DNA of 5,604 nucleotides from an uncultured Collinsella sp. (GCA_959602875.1 CAUGVQ010000115.1:1-5604), one strand, 5' to 3'; shown: positions 1 to 5,462, counted from the first letter of the stretch. The notes: generated by a model not told the origin, from the letters alone. Numbers and translations: made by a program.

Positions 1-236
1 ACGGCGGCGTGGACGTGATCGATGTGGATAGCTTTGACTTTGCGCTCTTTAACGAAGCCGAGGAAAAGGGCGATGCGGTACTCACCTGTGGCGCATGGTC
101 AGGGGTGCACCCGGCCTTTGTGGGCGTGCCGTTCCTGTGCGGGCGAGAGGTGCCGGTCTTTTTGCACTATCCGCTCGAGCCAACCCTTCAAGTCCAAAAA
201 TTCGTCAACGCCATGGCCCAACTCCTCAGTAGCTAA
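1..236 (+). CDS. LysR-family transcriptional regulator, C-terminal fragment (5' end outside window)
   Basis: The open frame enters from the left edge (in-frame codons begin at position 3) and ends at TAA 234-236, leaving about 78 residues. The segment reads like the last part of a LysR-type effector-binding domain: a beta-strand/turn around AVLTCGAWSGVHPAFVGVPF, then a hydrophobic strand VPVFLHYPLEP, then a final amphipathic helix QVQKFVNAMAQLL. In LysR proteins this region completes the small-molecule-binding lobe; the DNA-binding helix-turn-helix would be about 200 residues upstream, outside the window. No motif is diagnostic in this fragment, so the family call rests on overall pattern. 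The GTG at 9 is not a credible start, because the frame is already open before it and the product would lack a complete domain. The gene converges on the toxin-antitoxin operon, with a 71-base gap. Confidence 0.6.
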   Translation, partial: GGVDVIDVDSFDFALFNEAEEKGDAVLTCGAWSGVHPAFVGVPFLCGREVPVFLHYPLEPTLQVQKFVNAMAQLLSS

Positions 237-307
237 TTTAGGACGGGGCTCTTTTAGCTGCATCGGGCATGGTCCCGGATAAGGGGTCGAATTATATCGG
301 GGCCTGT
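237..307. other. Convergent intergenic gap, no clear terminator
   Basis: This gap lies between the stop of the LysR-like gene and the stop of the toxin gene, which are transcribed towards each other. The only pairing seen is weak: AGCTAA (231-236) with TTAGCT (254-259), and a 4-bp CGGG/CCCG stem near 266-279. Neither is followed by a convincing T-tract, so I do not call a terminator. Confidence 0.4.
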
Positions 308-622
308 TTATTCGGCAAGCAGCACCTGCAGGTAATCGCGCTTTCTGTGGAGGACGCGGTCGATATAGACCTTCTTGTGGAAACGGTAAAACGCGAGATA
401 GTTGTCACAGGCCACGAACCGGTAATCGGAGCGCAGGGGATAGATTGAAGATAGTGGCGTACCCGACTCTGGGAAGCTGGATAGCAGGTCTATCCGAGCG
501 AGGATGCCCTCTACGATTCTCTCCGCTGCTGCGGGATTGTCCTGTTCGACGGCAATGTAGTCCCAGATGTCGTCGAGATCTTGTAGAGCCAGCGGAGAGT
601 AGACGACCTCGCAGCTATGCAT
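308..622 (-). CDS. RelE/ParE-family toxin of a type II toxin-antitoxin pair
   Basis: The protein has 104 residues, normal for the RelE/ParE superfamily. It follows the family layout: strand 1 CEVVYSP, then two helices (LALQDLDDIWDYIA, about residues 11-24, and PAAAERIVEGILARIDLL, 30-47), then a Phe-Pro turn (SSFPESGTP), then a beta-sheet with DYRFVACDNYLAFYRF (66-81) and VYIDRVLHRKRDY (85-97). The basic C-terminal segment RVLHRKRDY is where these toxins carry residues for RNA cleavage (RelE) or gyrase inhibition (ParE); sequence alone does not decide which. I chose the ATG at 622 because the domain starts there and it overlaps the antitoxin stop by 8 bases (ATGCATAG), which fits translational coupling. 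The frame stays open to 709, but the extra N-terminal residues are low-complexity antisense-like sequence inside the antitoxin gene. Predicted cytoplasmic and neutralised by the upstream antitoxin. Confidence 0.85.
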   Translation of the reverse strand: MHSCEVVYSPLALQDLDDIWDYIAVEQDNPAAAERIVEGILARIDLLSSFPESGTPLSSIYPLRSDYRFVACDNYLAFYRFHKKVYIDRVLHRKRDYLQVLLAE

Positions 623-878
623 GGCTTGCGGCCTTGCGGCGGAAGTGCTCGGCGACGTTGTCCGACGAGACCCATCCGCTCTCGTCACCCGAGCTGCGCC
701 CGCGCTCAAGCTCCGACATCAGCGTGCTGATGGCGCAAAACCGGTCGTAATCTTTCATGTCGAGCACCGCGTAGCAACCGTGCCCGTTTTTGGTCAGGAA
801 CACCGGGGAGCCCTCGTGGACATCGGAGAGCACCTCGTTGTAATTGCGTAAATCGGAAACAGGCTTAATGGCAGGCAT
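615..878 (-). CDS. Phd/YefM-family antitoxin
   Basis: The protein has 87 residues. The N-terminal half (MPAIKPVSDLRNYNEVL, then EGSPVFLTKNGHGCYAVLDMKDYDRF, about 1-47) is the Phd/YefM fold: a helix, a beta-hairpin with the TKNG-x-G turn at 29-34, and a helix. Family members dimerise through this part and bind operator DNA. The C-terminal tail (about 48-87), with a charged ELERGRSSGDESGW stretch, should be flexible and wrap the toxin. The ATG at 878 is preferred over the upstream in-frame TTG at 890 because GGAG at 885-888 sits 6 bases before it and because family members typically begin with MPAI. It is the first gene of the operon, before the toxin, which is the usual order. Antitoxin and toxin-antitoxin complex normally repress this kind of promoter. 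Confidence 0.88.
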   Translation of the reverse strand: MPAIKPVSDLRNYNEVLSDVHEGSPVFLTKNGHGCYAVLDMKDYDRFCAISTLMSELERGRSSGDESGWVSSDNVAEHFRRKAASHA

Positions 879-894
879 ATAAGGCTCCAATCGA

Positions 895-928
895 TGTACG
901 GGAACTTACGATAAATTATACGAATAAT
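895..928 (-). promoter_or_regulatory. Candidate promoter/operator of the toxin-antitoxin operon
   Basis: On the minus strand a perfect -10 hexamer TATAAT lies at 920-915, about 37 bases before the antitoxin ATG. No good -35 is seen at 17 bp (TGGCGG at 943-938), so the promoter may be weak. The -10 lies inside an inverted repeat, ATTAT-ACGA-ATAAT (915-928). TACGA is repeated directly 12 bases apart (907-911 and 919-923). TGTACG at 895-900 is one base from the TGTACA core known from YefM operators. Together these suggest autoregulation, but the elements are short and AT-rich. Confidence 0.5.
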
Positions 929-961
929 ATGCAGCGCCCGCCAGCCAAAACATCCCCACAC

Positions 962-994
962 AAAACGAGGCCCTGGCCAGTTGGCCAGGGCCTC
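962..994 (-). terminator. Rho-independent terminator of the ABC operon
   Basis: Perfect 12-bp stem GAGGCCCTGGCC (967-978) / GGCCAGGGCCTC (983-994) with a 4-base loop. In the minus direction the stem is followed at once by GTTTTGTG (966-959), giving a short U-tract after a very stable G+C stem, and preceded by an A-rich stretch. It lies past the ABC stop and before the toxin-antitoxin promoter, so it would insulate the two. In the plus direction a weaker T-run (TTTTATT, 1001-1007) starts 6 bases after the stem, so it may work both ways. Confidence 0.8.
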
Positions 995-1036
995 ACAAAC
1001 TTTTATTCCATTCAAATGACGGGCTGATTGCGCGCA

Positions 1037-1143
1037 GGAGGGTTCCCCGGGGCGGCGGGGTATTTCCTCCGCGCGCAGTTTCGCAGCGAAGCGATAATGT
1101 TTGAGCACGGAGGAATTACCCCGCCGCCCCCGGGGAACCCTCC
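1037..1143. repeat. Long inverted repeat in the 3' region of the ABC operon
   Basis: The left arm 1037-1071 (35 bases) and the right arm 1108-1143 (36 bases) are reverse complements except for one mismatch and one extra C. They enclose a 36-base loop that holds its own small palindrome TTCGC-A-GCGAA (1080-1090). Each arm is also self-complementary (GGAGG with CCTCC, CCCC with GGGG), so it can fold alone or pair with the other arm. On the minus strand it begins 14 bases after the ABC stop, so it would be in the 3' untranslated RNA, upstream of the terminator. Confidence 0.85.
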
Positions 1144-1157
1144 GTCAGTAACCGGTC

Positions 1158-3098
1158 CTACTCGAGCTCAAACGCACCCGTATACAGCTGGTAGTAATAC
1201 CCGTGCTTGGCAATCAGCTCGTCATGGCTGCCGCGCTCGATAATCTGCCCGTGATCCAGCACGCAGATCAGGTCAGAGTTGCGCACGGTGGAGAGACGGT
1301 GCGCGATCACAAACGTGGTCCTGCCCTCCATCAGCGCATCCATGCCACGCTGCACCAATGCCTCGGTGCGGGTGTCGATACTCGACGTGGCCTCATCCAG
1401 AATCATCGCGGGCGGGTCGGCCACCGCGGCGCGCGCAATGCTGATCAGCTGGCGCTGGCCCTGCGAGAGTCCGCTGCCATCGCCCTCAAGCACGGTGTCG
1501 TAGCCCGCCGGCAGCATGCGGATAAACCCGTCGGCGTTTGCAAGCCGCGCTGCCTCGATGCACTGCTCGTCCGTGGCGCCGGGGCAGCCGTAGCGAATGT
1601 TGTCCATGACGGTACCGGTGAACAGGTTCACGTCCTGCAACACCACACCGAGCGAACGGCGCAGGTCGGCCTTGCGGATCTTGTTGACGTTGATGCCGTC
1701 GTAGCGGATCTTGCCGTCGTCAATGTCGTAGAAGCGGTTGATAAGATTGGTGATCGTGGTCTTGCCGGCGCCCGTCGCACCAACGAGCGCGATCTTCTGC
1801 CCGGGCTCGGCTTCGAGCTCGATATCGTGCAGCACGAGCTTTTGGGGCACATAGCCAAAGCTCACATGATCGAGCATAATATGCCCCTTGAGCGGCACGA
1901 GCCCGCAGCCGCCATCGTGATGTGGGTTCTTCCAGGCCCAGCGCTCGGTTCGCTCGCTCGTTTCGACAAGCGCGCCGTCCGCGTCCTCGCGCACGTTGAC
2001 CAGCGTCACGTAACCGTCGTCGGACTCGGGCTTCTCGTCCATGAGCGTAAAGATGCGCCCGGCGCCCGCAAGCGCGATGATGATCGAGTTGAGCTGGTTG
2101 GACACTTGCGCCACGGGGTTCATAAAGTTGCGCGTGAGCGTCAAAAACGATGCGATGGCGCCGAGCGTGAACGTGTCGAAACCGGTAAGTCCCAGGTTGG
2201 GTGTCCCCGCGATGGCCATGTAGCCGCCGAGCACAGCCACCACCACATAGATCAGGTAGCCAAGTGCGTTCATCATGGGCATGATCGAATTGCCCACGCC
2301 CTGCGCGTTCGTCGCAGCCTTTGCCCAGGCACGGTTGAGCTTGCCCATTCCGGTGCGTGCGGCGTCCTCGTGACAAAAGACCTTGATGACCTTCTGCCCG
2401 CCGACCATCTCCTCGATGTAGCCGTTGAGCGCGCCGAGCGTATCTTGCTGCTCGATAGAAAACGCCCCGATGACCCCCGTGATGCGGCCCACGAACACGA
2501 GCACCGCCGCCATGAGCACGCAGACCACCACGGTGAGCCCCACGCTCGTCCAAAGCATGCACACAAAGACCGCGACCAGCGTGAATACCGAGCTTACGAG
2601 CTGCGAGAGCGACTGCGCGATCATCTGGCGCAGGGTGTCGGTGTCGTTGGTGTAGAGGCTCATGATGTCGCCGTGCGCGTGTGTGTCGAAGTAACGCAAG
2701 GGGAGCGTCTGCATGTGCGAGAACATATCGTCGCGGATGCGTTTGAGCGTGCCCTGCGCCACGGTGACCATCGCGCGGTTGTAGACGAGCGTGGCCGCAA
2801 CGCCCACCACATAGACGGCGCCGATGGTGATGAGCGCGTGCGCAAGGCCCGTCCATACGGGAGCGTCGGTCGCCAAAAGCGGGACGATGTAGTCGTCGAT
2901 GAGTGCCTGCAAAAACATCGACGACGCGGCGCTCGCGATGGCAGAGAGCAGAATGCACACGACGACGAGTACAAGTTGTCCTCGGTAACAGGACATATAC
3001 GAGAGCAGTCGCTTGACGGTTGCCATGTCGAGTTGCATCGCGGGCATGTCGGCGCCCGGTGCCGCTCCGTTTGCGGGGCGTTTATTCTGCTTACTCAT
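1158..3098 (-). CDS. ABC exporter half-transporter, canonical-ATPase subunit (permease + ATP-binding fusion)
   Basis: The protein has 646 residues in type IV/ABCB-like half-exporter order: cytoplasmic N-tail (1-40), six predicted membrane helices (about 41-63, 84-106, 166-187, 188-211, 275-297, 306-340), a long linker (about 352-404), then the ATPase domain. Motifs: Walker A GATGAGKT 440-447, Q-loop Q488, signature LSQGQ 544-548 (Gln for the first Gly of LSGGQ), Walker B D568 with catalytic E569, switch H600. The hydrolytic residues are therefore complete, and only the signature is altered, as in the canonical-ATPase half of heterodimeric exporters such as TM287/288. The linker contains a Trp/His-rich stretch (WAWKNPHHDGG, 387-397) that I recall from close relatives. 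ATG 3098 is chosen over upstream in-frame starts because it overlaps the stop of the first ABC gene by 8 bases (ATGAGTAA). The N-terminal residues read from 3170 would lie inside the neighbour's coding sequence. Substrate is unknown; drug or peptide export is the family expectation. Confidence 0.93.
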   Translation of the reverse strand: MSKQNKRPANGAAPGADMPAMQLDMATVKRLLSYMSCYRGQLVLVVVCILLSAIASAASSMFLQALIDDYIVPLLATDAPVWTGLAHALITIGAVYVVGVAATLVYNRAMVTVAQGTLKRIRDDMFSHMQTLPLRYFDTHAHGDIMSLYTNDTDTLRQMIAQSLSQLVSSVFTLVAVFVCMLWTSVGLTVVVCVLMAAVLVFVGRITGVIGAFSIEQQDTLGALNGYIEEMVGGQKVIKVFCHEDAARTGMGKLNRAWAKAATNAQGVGNSIMPMMNALGYLIYVVVAVLGGYMAIAGTPNLGLTGFDTFTLGAIASFLTLTRNFMNPVAQVSNQLNSIIIALAGAGRIFTLMDEKPESDDGYVTLVNVREDADGALVETSERTERWAWKNPHHDGGCGLVPLKGHIMLDHVSFGYVPQKLVLHDIELEAEPGQKIALVGATGAGKTTITNLINRFYDIDDGKIRYDGINVNKIRKADLRRSLGVVLQDVNLFTGTVMDNIRYGCPGATDEQCIEAARLANADGFIRMLPAGYDTVLEGDGSGLSQGQRQLISIARAAVADPPAMILDEATSSIDTRTEALVQRGMDALMEGRTTFVIAHRLSTVRNSDLICVLDHGQIIERGSHDELIAKHGYYYQLYTGAFELE

Positions 3099-4848
3099 CC
3101 TCTGCCGTTCCCTTCTGCTGCGACTCAAAGACCTCGCGATAGATATCGCTTGTGTGCAAAAGCTCTTCATGCGTGCCCACCGCGCTCACGCGGCCGTCGT
3201 CCATCACGACGATCTTGTCAGCGTGCATGACCGAGCTCACACGCTGCGCGATTACGATCTTGGTCGTGGCGGGCAGGTACTCGGCAAGGCCGCGTTGGAT
3301 CTTGGCGTCGGTCTTGGTGTCGACGGCGCTCGTTGAGTCATCGAGCACGAGCACGCGCGGCTTGGCCACGAGCGCGCGGGCGATGCACAGGCGCTGCTTC
3401 TGCCCGCCCGAGACGTTGGTGCCGCCCTGCTCGATCATGGTCTGGTAACCGTCCGGCAGCTGGTCGATAAACTCGTCCGCGCAGGCGAGCTCGCAGGCGC
3501 GCACCAGCTCTGCATCGTTGGCCTCGGCGTCACCCCAGCGCAGGTTCTCGGCGATGGTGCCGCTAAAGAGCTCGTTTTTCTGCAGTACCATGGCCACCTG
3601 GCCGCGCAGCGCATCGAGGTCGTAGTCGCGCACATCGATGCCGCCCACGCGCACGGTGCCCGCGGTGACGTCATAGAGACGGGCGATGAGGTTCACAAGG
3701 CTCGACTTGGACGAACCCGTGCCGCCGATGATGCCCACGACCTCGCCGCTCTTGATGGTGAGGTTTACGTCCTCGAGTACGTTTTTCTCGGCCTTGCTCG
3801 CGTAGGCAAAGCTCACGTGGTCAAACTCCACGGAACCGTCCGCAACCTGCGTGACGGCGCGACCGGGCTCGGGGCTCGCGATGTCGCTCTGTTCGTTGAG
3901 TAGCTCGGCGATGCGCTTGGCCGAGCTCTGGGCAATCACGATAAGCGTAAAGACCATGGAGAGCATCATGAGCGCCATAAGGATTTGCGTGGCGTAGGTA
4001 AAGAGTGCGGTGAGCTGTCCTGTGGTGAGGCCGAGCGCGGCGTTGTTGCCCGAGGCCACGATGGCCTTAGCGCCGAGCCACGAGATGAGTATCATGCATG
4101 CGTACATGCAGGCCTGCATGAGCGGCGTATTGAGTGCGATGAGGCGCTCGCCGCGGGCGAAGTCCTCGTAGATGCGTTGGCTGATACGGCCGAACTTGCC
4201 AATCTCGTGCTCCTCGCGGTTGAACGACTTGACCACGCGGATGCCTGCGACATTTTCCTGCACCACGTTGTTGAGCGTGTCGTAGGTAGCGAAAACGCGG
4301 TTGAAGATGCTGCTTACGCGCCACATGATGAGTCCGAGCGCGATGGCAAGGATGGGGATCACGGCCAGGAACACAAACGAAATCTGCCGGTTGATGGTAA
4401 ACGACACGATCCAGCAGAACGCGAGCATCACGGGTCCGCGCACGCCCATGCGGATGATCATCATGTAGGCGTTTTGCACGTTGGTGACATCGGTGGTGAG
4501 GCGTGTGACGATCGAGCCGGTAGAGAACTTGTCGATGTTGCCGAAAGAGAAAGTCTGCACGTTGTCGTACATATCGTCGCGCAGGTTGGCGGCGAAACCC
4601 ACTGAGGCGCGTGCGCCCATCCAAGCGCCGCCGGCGCCCACTCCAAATTCGAGAATGGCTAGGACGAGCAGCGCGATGCCAAGCCGCCAGACCTCGCCCA
4701 TGTTGCCGGCTTGGATGCCGCGGTCGATGAGGTCGCTCATGACGAGCGGGATGGCGATCTCGAGTATCACCTCCAGGATGGAAAGTAGGATGGCGGTGAC
4801 GGAGCTCTTGCGATATTGCCGCAGGCTCCGTGCAAGCGTTCGTATCAT
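3091..4848 (-). CDS. ABC exporter half-transporter, degenerate-site subunit (permease + ATP-binding fusion)
   Basis: The protein has 585 residues. Six membrane helices are predicted (about 17-41, 56-78, 133-151, 156-176, 242-266, 276-305), followed by the ATPase domain from about 338. Motifs: Walker A GGTGSSKS 375-382, Q-loop Q423, canonical signature VSGGQ 479-483, Walker B D503. Residue 504 is Asp instead of the catalytic Glu, and residue 535 is Gln (IVIAQR) instead of the switch His. Loss of both marks the degenerate half of heterodimeric exporters (TM287/LmrC type); this half supplies the intact signature to the partner's active site. ATG 4848 is chosen because AAAGGA (4855-4860) lies 6 bases upstream and the first residues MIRTLARSLRQYRKS form the usual basic elbow helix. 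An in-frame TTG at 4890 has no such support and lies inside the operator. It is the first ABC gene, 120 bases after marR and overlapping the second ABC gene, so the two subunits should be made together and act as one membrane complex. Confidence 0.94.
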   Translation of the reverse strand: MIRTLARSLRQYRKSSVTAILLSILEVILEIAIPLVMSDLIDRGIQAGNMGEVWRLGIALLVLAILEFGVGAGGAWMGARASVGFAANLRDDMYDNVQTFSFGNIDKFSTGSIVTRLTTDVTNVQNAYMMIIRMGVRGPVMLAFCWIVSFTINRQISFVFLAVIPILAIALGLIMWRVSSIFNRVFATYDTLNNVVQENVAGIRVVKSFNREEHEIGKFGRISQRIYEDFARGERLIALNTPLMQACMYACMILISWLGAKAIVASGNNAALGLTTGQLTALFTYATQILMALMMLSMVFTLIVIAQSSAKRIAELLNEQSDIASPEPGRAVTQVADGSVEFDHVSFAYASKAEKNVLEDVNLTIKSGEVVGIIGGTGSSKSSLVNLIARLYDVTAGTVRVGGIDVRDYDLDALRGQVAMVLQKNELFSGTIAENLRWGDAEANDAELVRACELACADEFIDQLPDGYQTMIEQGGTNVSGGQKQRLCIARALVAKPRVLVLDDSTSAVDTKTDAKIQRGLAEYLPATTKIVIAQRVSSVMHADKIVVMDDGRVSAVGTHEELLHTSDIYREVFESQQKGTAEDE

Positions 4849-4854
4849 GTATGT

Positions 4855-4865
4855 TCCTTTCTGTA
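4855..4865 (-). promoter_or_regulatory. Ribosome binding site of the first ABC gene
   Basis: On the minus strand TACAGAAAGGA precedes the ATG at 4848, with AAAGGA 6 bases away. The same 11 bases stand in the marR leader at 5409-5419. This fixes the start and rules out the longer TTG-initiated reading. Confidence 0.75.
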
Positions 4866-4880
4866 CGAATCGGGCAGAAA

Positions 4881-4910
4881 TACGTAGCAAGCTACGGAAT
4901 AGGGTGTAAA
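4881..4910 (-). promoter_or_regulatory. Possible internal promoter for the ABC genes
   Basis: On the minus strand TTTACA (4910-4905) resembles a -35. With an 18-bp spacer the -10 position reads TACGTA (4886-4881), which is poor. The operator palindrome would cover the -10 and part of the spacer, as expected for repression. The main argument for a promoter here is the operator plus the terminator-like hairpin just upstream, not the hexamers. Confidence 0.35.
4883..4896. promoter_or_regulatory. MarR operator in front of the ABC genes
   Basis: Perfect inverted repeat CGTAGC-AA-GCTACG. Its core GTAGC-N2-GCTAC (4884-4895) is the same as the palindrome at the marR start site (5417-5428). MarR-family dimers bind short palindromes of this size, and the two sites sit in front of the regulator and of its likely target. 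The link to MarR is inferred, but sharing a 10-of-12 fixed pattern at just these two places is strong. Confidence 0.75.
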
Positions 4911-4950
4911 GAAGCCCGTCGCAGGCGGATCGAATCCGGTGGGCGACGGG
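4907..4950 (-). terminator. Terminator or attenuator hairpin between marR and the ABC genes
   Basis: On the minus strand CCCGTCGC (4950-4943) pairs with GCGACGGG (4922-4915) in an 8-bp G+C-rich outer stem. An inner 5-bp stem CGGAT-TCG-ATCCG (4938-4926) closes most of the loop. The stem is followed by CTTCTTTA, a modest U-tract. It begins 18 bases after the marR stop. It could end marR transcription fully or let part of it run into the ABC genes. The inner loop resembles a tRNA T-arm, but no tRNA surrounds it. Confidence 0.55.
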
Positions 4951-4968
4951 TGCTGATGAAGCTGTTGT

Positions 4969-5397
4969 TTATTGTTTGCAGACGTTGGCGTAGACCCGCC
5001 TGAGCATGCGGATGAGCTCCGTCTGCTCGCGCTCATCAAGGCCGGCGAGCAGTTCTCGATCGCGTTCGCGCATTGTGGCACGCATGCGGTCGCCAGCATC
5101 GTGTGCCTTGTCCGTAAGCTCAACGACCTTATTGCGTCGGTCATCCTCGGCTACCCAGGTGCACACAAAGCCGTTTTTCTCGAGCCGGCTCACGAGACCC
5201 GAGACCGTTGGGTGGGAAACCTTGAGGTTAGTTTCGATCTCTTTTTGGAGCGCTCGGCCCGCATGCTCAATGAGGTAGACGATCACCTGGCTTTGCGCAA
5301 AAGTGAGTCCTTGCTCCTTGAGGTCCGCGTCGGCAGACGCCTGCATGCGCTCGTTGATCACCTTAAACAGGGGTCCAACAGCATCTTCGGGAACCAT
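4969..5397 (-). CDS. MarR-family transcriptional regulator of the ABC exporter
   Basis: The protein has 142 residues, the usual MarR length. Helix 1 (about 7-26, VGPLFKVINERMQASADADL) and the C-terminal helices (about 98-140) form the dimer interface. The winged helix-turn-helix is at about 32-96: LTFAQSQVIVYLIEH, then QKEIETNLKV, recognition helix HPTVSGLVSRLEKNGF (62-77), and the wing with the family hallmark EDDRRNKVVELTDK (84-97). It binds DNA as a dimer and is usually released by small ligands. I chose ATG 5397: AAAGGA at 5409-5414 is 11 bases away and GGTGG is 5 bases away, whereas for the in-frame ATG at 5409 that purine run touches the start codon. The extra residues MVAG would not change the fold. 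It lies upstream of, and in the same direction as, the ABC pair, 120 bases away, with matching palindromes before itself and before the ABC genes. This points to autorepression and exporter repression relieved by an exported compound. Confidence 0.92.
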   Translation of the reverse strand: MVPEDAVGPLFKVINERMQASADADLKEQGLTFAQSQVIVYLIEHAGRALQKEIETNLKVSHPTVSGLVSRLEKNGFVCTWVAEDDRRNKVVELTDKAHDAGDRMRATMRERDRELLAGLDEREQTELIRMLRRVYANVCKQ

Positions 5398-5408
5398 TCC
5401 AGCCACCA

Positions 5409-5419
5409 TCCTTTCTGTA
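5409..5419 (-). promoter_or_regulatory. Ribosome binding region of marR
   Basis: TACAGAAAGGA on the minus strand is identical to the leader of the first ABC gene. Because it abuts the ATG at 5409, it can only serve a start further in, supporting ATG 5397. The 11-base gap from AAAGGA is slightly long, which may keep regulator synthesis low. Confidence 0.5.
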
Positions 5420-5428
5420 GCATGCTAC
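5417..5428. promoter_or_regulatory. MarR operator O1 over the marR transcription start
   Basis: Perfect 12-bp palindrome GTAGCATGCTAC, placed 1 base downstream of the -10 hexamer and covering the expected start point (near 5423). The core GTAGC-N2-GCTAC matches the site before the ABC genes. Binding here would block marR transcription directly. Confidence 0.75.
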
Positions 5429-5429
5429 G

Positions 5430-5458
5430 TTTATATCACAACCCGAAGCATGCGACAA
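5430..5458 (-). promoter_or_regulatory. marR promoter
   Basis: On the minus strand -35 TTGTCG (5458-5453), a 17-bp spacer, and -10 TATAAA (5435-5430) form a good sigma70-type promoter. It starts a few bases after the terminator of the repeat block to its right, so it should be insulated from upstream transcription. The predicted leader before ATG 5397 is about 25 bases. Confidence 0.7.
5445..5456. promoter_or_regulatory. Degenerate MarR operator O2 over the marR -35
   Basis: GAAGCATGCGAC matches O1 at 10 of 12 positions, keeping the central AGCATGC. It starts 28 bp from O1 and overlaps the -35 and the adjacent spacer. The differing bases are symmetrical (positions 2 and 11), though the new bases do not pair. 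It may be a secondary, weaker site. Confidence 0.5.
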
Positions 5459-5462
5459 ATTT

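Larger units (their letters stand above)
958..1143. repeat. Composite intergenic repeat, copy 1 (terminator hairpin plus long inverted repeat)
   Basis: This non-coding block lies between the 3' end of the ABC operon and the toxin-antitoxin promoter. It consists of a 12-bp hairpin (967-994), an AT-rich spacer, and a long inverted repeat (1037-1143). Positions 958-1098 recur at 5463-5604. Within this, 1014-1094 (81 bases) is identical to 5520-5600. Differences lie mainly in the hairpin loop, one compensated stem pair, and the AT-rich spacer with small indels. No coding potential is evident, and no transposase or clear target duplication is seen around the whole block. It could be a lineage-specific dispersed palindromic repeat of the REP/BIME kind. 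Confidence 0.85.

Noticed and set aside
623..709. N-terminally extended toxin starting at 709
   Set aside because: The extra residues lie wholly within the antitoxin gene, are low in complexity and precede the first conserved strand of the toxin fold; ATG 622 gives the normal family length.
794..1108. Minus-strand open frame from the repeat into the antitoxin gene
   Set aside because: It crosses the terminator, the toxin-antitoxin promoter and the antitoxin start in another frame, which is incompatible with a real gene.
958..1143. Mobile element ends, integron attC site or CRISPR unit in the repeat block
   Set aside because: Only two copies 4.5 kb apart, no transposase or integrase gene in the window, no regular spacers, and no clear target duplication around the whole block.
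1028..1243. Plus-strand open frame through the inverted repeat
   Set aside because: It translates the palindromic repeat into Gly/Pro-rich text and runs into the ABC gene antisense; no ribosome binding site or domain.
1203..3230. 675-residue open frame on the plus strand, antisense to the second ABC gene
   Set aside because: Its translation is His/Arg/Asp-rich and without domain pattern, as expected for the antisense of a high-G+C gene; the minus-strand frame has all ABC motifs.
4067..4624. Open frames in other phases of the first ABC gene, including 3985-4605 on the plus strand
   Set aside because: Low-complexity Arg/His-rich translations inside a gene with complete conserved motifs; shadows of its codon use.
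4915..4950. Possible tRNA remnant (T-arm-like CGGATTCGATCCG on the minus strand)
   Set aside because: The arm pairs poorly in the T-arm register and no acceptor, D-arm or anticodon arm is found around it; it fits better as the inner stem of a terminator-like hairpin.
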